This document shows, piece by piece, positions 4,813 to 9,184 of a DNA stretch of 9,184 nt. Origin of the DNA: Spirochaetota bacterium. Its GTDB lineage: Bacteria > Spirochaetota > Spirochaetia > Treponematales > Breznakiellaceae. Made by a program: the position numbers and the translations under genes. The stretch lies in NCBI GenBank assembly GCA_023406985.1, contig JAEXTK010000268.1:1-9184 (forward strand). The letters are read 5' to 3'. Under the pieces are notes generated by a model. That model ran no database searches. It was not told the DNA's origin and saw nothing but the letters and a program-made list of their open reading frames with translations. The number at the start of each line of letters is the position of its first letter. The stretch's first letter is position 1.

Positions 4813-6594
4813 CTATTCGCTCATCGTGACGACGGAGACGGCGCCCGGCCCCGAGTTGAGCGCCACGACCGCGGAAATCTCGGTGATGTAGAGCGGCGGG
4901 AAGCCGAGCTTCCGCTCAAGGTCCGCGGCGAGGGCGCGCGCCTTCTCCTCGGCTCCGGCATGGCCGATCGCGTACCACCGGAGCGGCGCCGACGCGTGCA
5001 CCTCCGCGGCCATCCGCACGAGCGTCCTCAGGTTGGCGCGCTCCGAGAAGGCTTTCCCGAACAGCACCGACTTGCCCGCGGCGTCCACGGAGACGATCGG
5101 CTTCAGGTTGAGGAGGCGCGCGACGAAACCCTTGAGCGGGCTGACCCTCCCGCCCCTGACCATGTAGCGGAGGCTCGTCACCGAAACGAAGATGCGCGCC
5201 TTCGCGGACCAATCGCCGAGCGACGCGAGGATGTCATCCTTCGAGGCCCCCGCCTCCGCCGCTTCGGCGGCGCGGAGCACGATGAGGCCGAGGGAGCCGG
5301 AGAGGTGTTTGGAATCGAAGGCGGCTACCGCCCCGCCCCGCCCCGCGGCTTCCTTCGCGCTCGCGGCGAAGGTTCCGGACATGGCGGCCGAGAGATGGAT
5401 CGCCACGACGCCGTCGTAATTATTCCCGAGGAAAGAGTACAGGCGGGAAAAGAACCGGGCGGGCACCTGGGAGGTGCGGGGAAACGCGCCTTTTCCTTCG
5501 GAAAAAGTCCTGAGCCGCGGAGCATCGATCGTGAGCTTGTCCAGGTACTCGCTGCCGCCGGCGCGGATGAGGAGGGGGACCGCGTGGACGTTATGCCGCT
5601 CCATGAGCTCGGGCGGGAGGTCGCAGGACGAATCGGTCACGATGGCGACGCGGGACCTTCGGTCGTGCGCGTCGGCGTACTGGAGGCGCATATCGTCGAC
5701 CTTCTGGTTATCCACCACGCCGAACCGGCCGAGCGCGGCCATGACTCCCGCGGGGTCGTCGGTGTGGACATGGACCTTGATGCGCTTGAGGCCGCCCGCC
5801 ACGATGAGGCAGTCGCCGAAGGCGGCCAAGGCCGCCCTGACCTGGCCCGCGTCGACGCGCTCCTTCTCGACGATCGCTTCCGTACAATACCGGTACGAGC
5901 CCGGCCGCGGGGACAAGAGTTCCGCGGCTCCGGCGTGGGAATCGAAGTCCAGGGGTACCGCTTCGCCGGCGGATTCGCGCTCGGGGGGAGCGCCGTTCGC
6001 CAGGAACTCGTGCATCCCCTCGACGAACTCCACGAACCCCGCGGCGCCCGCGTCGACTACGCCGTTAGCCTTGAGTTCGGGAAGGAGCGCGGTGGTCTCG
6101 GAGAGCGATCGCCGGAGGTCTTCCCGCGTCGCGGCGATGAGGTCGAGGAAGTTGCCGATTCCCTGCCCGTGCTTCGAAAGGGACGCGGCCCAGCCGCCGA
6201 GCACCGACAGGATCGTCCCCTCGCGCGGCTCGGTCACCGCGGCCATGGCCAGGCGGTAGGCGTGGTGGACGCCCGTAACGAATTCGTGGGGGCGCAATTC
6301 CGCGCTCCCGATCGCCTCGCTCAAGCCCGTCACGAACTGGGCGAAAATGACGCCCGAATTGCCGCGCGCGGAAAGGAGCGCGGCGTCGGCCAGCGTATCG
6401 AGCGTCGCGGCCGCCGAGGCCGTCGGCGCCGCGTGCGCCAAGGTCCCCATCAGCGTCGACGACAGGTTCGTTCCCGTATCCCCGTCCGGGACCGGGAATA
6501 CGTTGATGCGATCCAGGTAGCTCCGCGCGGCGTTGACGCGCCGCGACCCCGCGCGGAAAAAGCCGTACACTTGGTACCCGTCGAGCGTCGTCAT
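4813..6594 (-). CDS. FakA-like DAK2 kinase with C-terminal DegV (FakB-like) domain
   Basis: Fatty acid kinase makes acyl-phosphate from free fatty acid: FakA is the ATP-binding kinase and the DegV-family FakB carries the fatty acid. Both are recognisable in this one 593-residue chain. The DAK2 domain (about 1-200) has the metal/phosphate motif PDGDTGTN (36-43), LLSARGNSG (73-81) and DAGAAGFVEF. The middle domain has YCTEAIVE (236-243) and VHVHTDDP (274-281); this Cys and these His residues correspond to the zinc ligands described for FakA. The DegV part (about 316-593) has VTDSSCDLP, TSQVPA (374-379), SAAMSGTF (402-409), DSKH (427-430) and the C-terminal GPG (583-585). Its full length and retained ligand-pocket motifs suggest it can bind lipid itself. 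I chose the ATG at 6594 because of the Shine-Dalgarno sequence before it; the 24-codon upstream extension lies before the likely transcript start. It has its own promoter. Confidence 0.92.
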   Translation of the reverse strand: MTTLDGYQVYGFFRAGSRRVNAARSYLDRINVFPVPDGDTGTNLSSTLMGTLAHAAPTASAAATLDTLADAALLSARGNSGVIFAQFVTGLSEAIGSAELRPHEFVTGVHHAYRLAMAAVTEPREGTILSVLGGWAASLSKHGQGIGNFLDLIAATREDLRRSLSETTALLPELKANGVVDAGAAGFVEFVEGMHEFLANGAPPERESAGEAVPLDFDSHAGAAELLSPRPGSYRYCTEAIVEKERVDAGQVRAALAAFGDCLIVAGGLKRIKVHVHTDDPAGVMAALGRFGVVDNQKVDDMRLQYADAHDRRSRVAIVTDSSCDLPPELMERHNVHAVPLLIRAGGSEYLDKLTIDAPRLRTFSEGKGAFPRTSQVPARFFSRLYSFLGNNYDGVVAIHLSAAMSGTFAASAKEAAGRGGAVAAFDSKHLSGSLGLIVLRAAEAAEAGASKDDILASLGDWSAKARIFVSVTSLRYMVRGGRVSPLKGFVARLLNLKPIVSVDAAGKSVLFGKAFSERANLRTLVRMAAEVHASAPLRWYAIGHAGAEEKARALAADLERKLGFPPLYITEISAVVALNSGPGAVSVVTMSE

Positions 6595-6598
6595 GCCC

Positions 6599-6603
6599 CC
6601 TCC
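6599..6603 (-). promoter_or_regulatory. Shine-Dalgarno that sets the DAK2-DegV start
   Basis: On the minus strand GGTGGAGGGGGC directly precedes the ATG at 6594, with the GGAGG core four bases upstream. This supports the start MTTLDGYQVYGF over an in-frame ATG 24 codons earlier at 6666, whose added residues look non-protein-like (Gly-rich, from the Shine-Dalgarno itself). Confidence 0.8.
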
Positions 6604-6637
6604 ACCGCCTCGCGTCTCGGTTCCTTCGTGCAGTGGA

Positions 6638-6666
6638 ACTATAATGGAACGGAGGGCTCCGCGCAA
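6638..6666 (-). promoter_or_regulatory. Candidate promoter of the DAK2-DegV gene
   Basis: On the minus strand TTGCGC (6666-6661) and TATAGT (6643-6638) are separated by exactly 17 bases. The predicted start is near 6631, giving a leader of about 37 bases that includes the Shine-Dalgarno at 6599-6603. The -35 takes its two Ts from the U-tract of the preceding terminator, so the two transcription units abut with no spare DNA. Confidence 0.6.
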
Positions 6667-6702
6667 AAAAGCCCCGGACGGCCGATCCTGGCCGTCCGGG
6701 GC
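6665..6702 (-). terminator. Intrinsic terminator of the XRE-cupin/acyl-CoA synthetase operon
   Basis: Read on the minus strand, a perfect 13-bp GC-rich stem (6702-6690 with 6683-6671, arm GCCCCGGACGGCC) with a 6-base loop is followed by six T (6670-6665). It begins 22 bases after the ligase stop codon. This is a textbook rho-independent terminator oriented for the minus-strand operon. The plus strand has no T-tract after the stem, so it works in one direction. Confidence 0.93.
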
Positions 6703-6724
6703 GACGCGGAGGGAGGGAAGACGA

Positions 6725-8425
6725 TTACTTCTTGTCCCCTTCCCGGATCTGTACGCGGCGGATCTTCCCCGAAATGGTCTTGGGCAGCTCCGTCACGAAC
6801 TCGATCACGCGCGGGTACTTGTAGGGGGCCGTGGTCTTCTTGACGTGGTCCTGGAGCTCCACCTTGAGTTCCTCGCTCGCGGTCCAGCCCTTGGCCAGGA
6901 CGATGGTGGCCTTGACCGCCATGCCGCGGTCCGGGTCCGGCACTCCGGTCACCGCGCATTCCAGCACGGCCGCGTGCTCCAGGAGGGCGCTTTCCACCTC
7001 GAAGGGGCCGATGCGATAGCCGGAACTCTTGATGACGTCGTCGGAACGGCCGACGAACCAGAAGTAGCCGTCCTCGTCCCGCCAGGCCATGTCGCCGGTA
7101 TAGTACACGCCGTCATGCCAGACCTTCGCGGTGAGCGCGGGGTCACGGTAGTAGCCGCCGAACATCCCCGCCGGTTTCGCCTTGTCGGTGCGCACCACGA
7201 TCTGGCCTTCCTCGCCCACCTCCACGCTGCCGCCGTCCTCGCGCACGATATCGATGTCGTAGAGGGGCGCCGGCTTCCCCATGGAGCCCGGCTTCGGCTC
7301 CATCCAGGGGAAGGTGGCGAGGGTGACGGTGAGCTCGGTCTGGCCGTAGCCCTCCATGAGCTTGAGGCCCGTCGCCGCCTTGAACTGCTCGTACACTTCC
7401 GGATTGAGCGGCTCGCCCGCTACGGAACAATGTTCCAGGGCGGAGAAGTCATAGGTCGAGAGGTCTTCTTTGATGAAGAAGCGGTAGATGGTCGGCGGGG
7501 CGCAGAAGGAGGTCACCTGGTGGCGCGAAACCACCTCGAGCATGCTCTTCGGCACGAAGCGGTCGTAATCGTAGACGAAGACGGCGCACTCGCAGAGCCA
7601 CTGGCCGTAAATCTTGCCCCAGGCGGCCTTGGCCCAACCCGTGTCGGCCACGGTGAGGTGGAGCCCGCCCTTCTTGACCTGCTGCCAATACTTGGCGGTC
7701 AGGAGGTGCCCGAGCGGATAGGCGAAGTCGTGGCGGACCATCTTGGGCATGCCGGTCGTGCCCGAGGTGAAGTAGAGCAGCATGATGTCGTCGTTGACGG
7801 CGGCGTCCTTCCCGGTGGGACGGACGAAACCGGCGGAGGCGGCGGCGACCGCGGCGTTGAAGTCGATCCACGGGGCCGTTCCGCCCGGGCGGCCCGCCGC
7901 GGGATCTGAGGACGGCGGCGTATGCACCGAGCGCACGAAGGCCTTGGCGGCCAAGGTCGGACAGGAGGGAGCGGCCTCGTCCACGTGATCCATCACCGCG
8001 GCTTCGTCCACGCAGACGATCATCTTGATGTCGGCCGCGCCGCAGCGATAGACGATGTCCTTGGTGGTGAGGAGATGGGTCGCGGGGATGGCGATCGCGC
8101 CGAGCTTGTGGAGGGCCAGGAGGGCCGGCCAGAACTCGTGCCGCCGCTTGAGGATGAGCATGACCGGGTCGCCCTTCCCGATACCGGCAGACCGGAAGGC
8201 GGCCGCGTTCTTGTCCGAAAGCCGCTTGAGGTCGGCATAAGTGAAGGTCGCCTCGGCGCCTTTCTCGTCGCACCAGACGAGCGCCCGCTCGTTCCCCTGC
8301 GTCCTCGCCAGCTCGTCCATGACGTCGTACGCGAAATTGAAGGAAGCCGGCGTCTTCAGGGCGAAGGCGCGGGCGAAATCCTCATAGGAGTCGAATTCGG
8401 TTTTCTGGAGGAATCGTTCGATCAT
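6725..8425 (-). CDS. AMP-binding acyl-CoA synthetase (ACSM/medium-chain-like)
   Basis: This 566-residue enzyme of the adenylate-forming superfamily activates a carboxylic acid through acyl-AMP to acyl-CoA in the cytoplasm. Motifs in order: P-loop YFTSGTTGMPK (218-228), DTGWAKAAWGKIYGQW (261-276) typical of the acetyl/medium-chain CoA synthetase branch, APPTIYR (309-315), YGQTE (360-364), YYTGD (441-445), hinge and A8 GRSDDVIKSSGYRI (459-472), and the catalytic lysine in ISGK (K554). The motifs and length are complete, so it should be active. The branch suggests medium- or branched-chain fatty acids, but the substrate cannot be read from sequence. The ATG at 8425 has AGGAG eight bases upstream. 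It lies 11 bases after the XRE-cupin gene, with the Shine-Dalgarno overlapping that gene's stop, so it is the second gene of a two-gene operon closed by the terminator at 6665-6702. Confidence 0.95.
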   Translation of the reverse strand: MIERFLQKTEFDSYEDFARAFALKTPASFNFAYDVMDELARTQGNERALVWCDEKGAEATFTYADLKRLSDKNAAAFRSAGIGKGDPVMLILKRRHEFWPALLALHKLGAIAIPATHLLTTKDIVYRCGAADIKMIVCVDEAAVMDHVDEAAPSCPTLAAKAFVRSVHTPPSSDPAAGRPGGTAPWIDFNAAVAAASAGFVRPTGKDAAVNDDIMLLYFTSGTTGMPKMVRHDFAYPLGHLLTAKYWQQVKKGGLHLTVADTGWAKAAWGKIYGQWLCECAVFVYDYDRFVPKSMLEVVSRHQVTSFCAPPTIYRFFIKEDLSTYDFSALEHCSVAGEPLNPEVYEQFKAATGLKLMEGYGQTELTVTLATFPWMEPKPGSMGKPAPLYDIDIVREDGGSVEVGEEGQIVVRTDKAKPAGMFGGYYRDPALTAKVWHDGVYYTGDMAWRDEDGYFWFVGRSDDVIKSSGYRIGPFEVESALLEHAAVLECAVTGVPDPDRGMAVKATIVLAKGWTASEELKVELQDHVKKTTAPYKYPRVIEFVTELPKTISGKIRRVQIREGDKK

Positions 8426-8433
8426 GTGTCCTG

Positions 8434-8438
8434 CTCCT
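8434..8438 (-). promoter_or_regulatory. Shine-Dalgarno of the acyl-CoA synthetase, overlapping the upstream stop
   Basis: On the minus strand the XRE-cupin stop TAG (8439-8437) runs into AGGAG (8438-8434), which is eight bases before the synthetase ATG. This geometry couples translation of the two genes and supports one transcript. Confidence 0.8.
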
Positions 8439-8991
8439 AGAGGATGACGGCGAGGAACCGCGCGCGTTTGCCGCCCAGGGCCTTCATGCCGTGGGGTTCG
8501 CCCGAATCGAAGTACAGCGAATCGCCTTCGTGGAGTTCCAGCTCGTGGCCTCCGACGGAAACGAGGAGCGTGCCTTCCACGACGTAGTCGAATTCTTGGC
8601 CCGGATGGGTGTTCAGCTCGAGCGGCCGCTGCGCCGACTCGCCTCCTACCTCCACGAGGAAGGGCTCCGCCTTCTTCTGGATGAAGTTGTGGGCCAGGCT
8701 GCGGTACTTGTACGGAGCGCGGCGAACGACCGCGGGACCGCGCTCGGCGCGGGTCAGGCAGTAGGTCTTGAGCCGGGGCGCCTCGCCGGTGATGAGCTCC
8801 GCGAGATCCACCTTGAAACGGCCCGCGATCTCAAAGAGCACCCCGACGGGAATGTCCGAGGCTCCCGACTCCCAGGTCGCGTAGACCTTCAAGTCGACGC
8901 CCAATTCCCGCGCCAGGCTCTCCGCGGAGACGCCCTCGATCTCCCTGAGCTCGCGCACGCGCGACGCGATCTCCTGCACTTGTCCGACCAT
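8437..8991 (-). CDS. XRE-family regulator with C-terminal cupin domain
   Basis: This 184-residue transcription factor joins an N-terminal helix-turn-helix (about 7-66; SAESLARELGV and LKVYATWESG form the HTH) to a C-terminal cupin_2 sensor domain (about 105-184). Cupin motif 1 is NTHPGQEFDYVVEG (127-140; H129 and E133 as likely metal or ligand residues), and motif 2 is GDSLYFDSGEPHGM (156-169; H167). Proteins of this layout regulate neighbouring metabolic genes, the cupin binding a small effector. Here it is the first gene of an operon with an acyl-CoA synthetase, so the effector may be that enzyme's substrate or product; this is inference. The ATG at 8991 has AGGGAGG five bases upstream. A palindrome in the upstream region is a candidate autoregulatory site. 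Confidence 0.93.
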   Translation of the reverse strand: MVGQVQEIASRVRELREIEGVSAESLARELGVDLKVYATWESGASDIPVGVLFEIAGRFKVDLAELITGEAPRLKTYCLTRAERGPAVVRRAPYKYRSLAHNFIQKKAEPFLVEVGGESAQRPLELNTHPGQEFDYVVEGTLLVSVGGHELELHEGDSLYFDSGEPHGMKALGGKRARFLAVIL

Positions 8992-8996
8992 ACCGG

Positions 8997-9003
8997 CCTC
9001 CCT
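8997..9003 (-). promoter_or_regulatory. Strong Shine-Dalgarno of the XRE-cupin gene
   Basis: On the minus strand AGGGAGG is five bases before the ATG at 8991, which fixes the start. It contrasts with era, hipB, yaeQ and the DUF1295 gene, which lack such a sequence. Confidence 0.8.
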
Positions 9004-9040
9004 ATCATCGATCGTGACTGATTCCGACTTTTAATAATCT

Positions 9041-9053
9041 TAAAGAGACTTTA
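9041..9053. promoter_or_regulatory. Candidate operator TAAAG-AGA-CTTTA
   Basis: TAAAG (9041-9045) and CTTTA (9049-9053) are perfect reverse complements around AGA, 50 bases upstream of the XRE-cupin ATG in AT-rich DNA. GACTTT occurs at 9026-9031 and again at 9047-9052, exactly 21 bases (two helical turns) apart, suggesting a second half-site on the same face. Binding by the XRE-cupin protein is inferred from position. Confidence 0.45.
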
Positions 9054-9068
9054 GCTAGATTGCATCTC

Positions 9069-9097
9069 AGCATACGACAGGATGGCCGGCTCGTAAA
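9069..9097 (-). promoter_or_regulatory. Weak candidate promoter of the XRE-cupin operon
   Basis: On the minus strand TTTACG (9097-9092) and TATGCT (9074-9069) are 17 bases apart, each matching four consensus positions. The start would be near 9062, placing the TAAAG-AGA-CTTTA palindrome just downstream of the start site. AT-rich boxes nearer the gene (TATTAA at 9036-9031) are alternatives. Confidence 0.25.
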
Positions 9098-9136
9098 CAG
9101 GGAAAGAGGAATTTCTCCCGCGCGTTTCCGCGGCGC

Positions 9137-9184
9137 CGCGCCGGGCTCCGCGCCGGGCTCCGCGCCGGGCACCGCGCGGGGCAC
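9137..9184. repeat. 12-bp GC-rich tandem repeat at the window edge
   Basis: Four consecutive 12-base units follow the pattern CGCGCCGGGCTC (9137-9148, 9149-9160), then CGCGCCGGGCAC (9161-9172) and CGCGCGGGGCAC (9173-9184), continuing to the edge of the window. The unit is a multiple of three, so it could encode a 4-residue repeat (for example Gly-Ala-Arg-Arg on the minus strand, in a frame open to a TAA at 9053-9051). The array may extend further, so its full size and coding status are unknown. The stretch 9100-9136 holds nothing else I can identify. Confidence 0.75.

Noticed and set aside
3868..6843. A 991-codon plus-strand open frame through DUF1295 and opposite the DAK2-DegV gene
   Set aside because: It runs out of frame through the DUF1295 gene and antisense to DAK2-DegV. 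Its product is Arg/Gly-rich low-complexity sequence without domains.
6533..8440. Plus-strand open frames opposite the acyl-CoA synthetase
   Set aside because: These are antisense to a complete enzyme with every adenylate-forming motif. They have no start signals and no recognisable domains.
9051..9182. A minus-strand partial gene tail (open to a TAA at 9053-9051, ending YAEMQSS)
   Set aside because: It is open for only 43 codons, mostly through the tandem repeat, and overlaps the likely regulatory region of the XRE-cupin gene; there is not enough evidence to call it without the adjoining sequence.

Overview
This is a GC-rich bacterial chromosomal window with short intergenic gaps. The Era sequence and the general gene style look spirochaete-like (Spirochaetota), but that is recognition by eye and not a database result. 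There are no tRNA or rRNA genes, insertion sequences, CRISPR arrays or phage genes that I can see.

Layout. Positions 2-634 (+) hold the 3' part of a membrane-anchored protein of unknown function, followed by era (657-1562, +). An AT-rich control region with several small inverted repeats (1563-1687) precedes a hipB-hipA toxin-antitoxin type module (1688-3384, +). hipA ends tail-to-tail with yaeQ (3381-3917, -), the two sharing the four bases CTAG as overlapping stops. yaeQ is divergent from a DUF1295 membrane protein (4001-4771, +), and the gap between them holds a nearly perfect 27-base palindrome containing back-to-back TTGACC boxes. DUF1295 converges on a FakA-like DAK2 protein whose C-terminal domain is a complete DegV/FakB-like domain (4813-6594, -). 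Upstream of that lies a two-gene minus-strand operon: an XRE-cupin regulator (8437-8991, -) and an acyl-CoA synthetase of the AMP-binding family (6725-8425, -). The operon ends in a strong intrinsic terminator whose U-tract runs into the promoter of the DAK2-DegV gene. The last 180 bases contain an AT-rich promoter/operator region and a 12-bp GC-rich tandem repeat that runs off the edge.

How the genes fit together. Two adjacent minus-strand units encode the two different bacterial ways of activating a free fatty acid: acyl-phosphate (Fak type) and acyl-CoA (ligase type). The ligase is probably controlled by the XRE-cupin protein encoded just upstream. The hipBA module is a self-regulated kinase/repressor pair. 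Era is housekeeping. YaeQ and DUF1295 are conserved families of poorly known function.

The most noteworthy structural signals are the mirror-image divergent promoter palindrome, the overlapping terminator and promoter at 6638-6702, and a pattern in which four genes (era, hipB, yaeQ, DUF1295) lack a Shine-Dalgarno sequence and have -10-like boxes placed for leaderless transcripts, while three others have strong Shine-Dalgarno sequences. No clearly new multi-gene system is evident.
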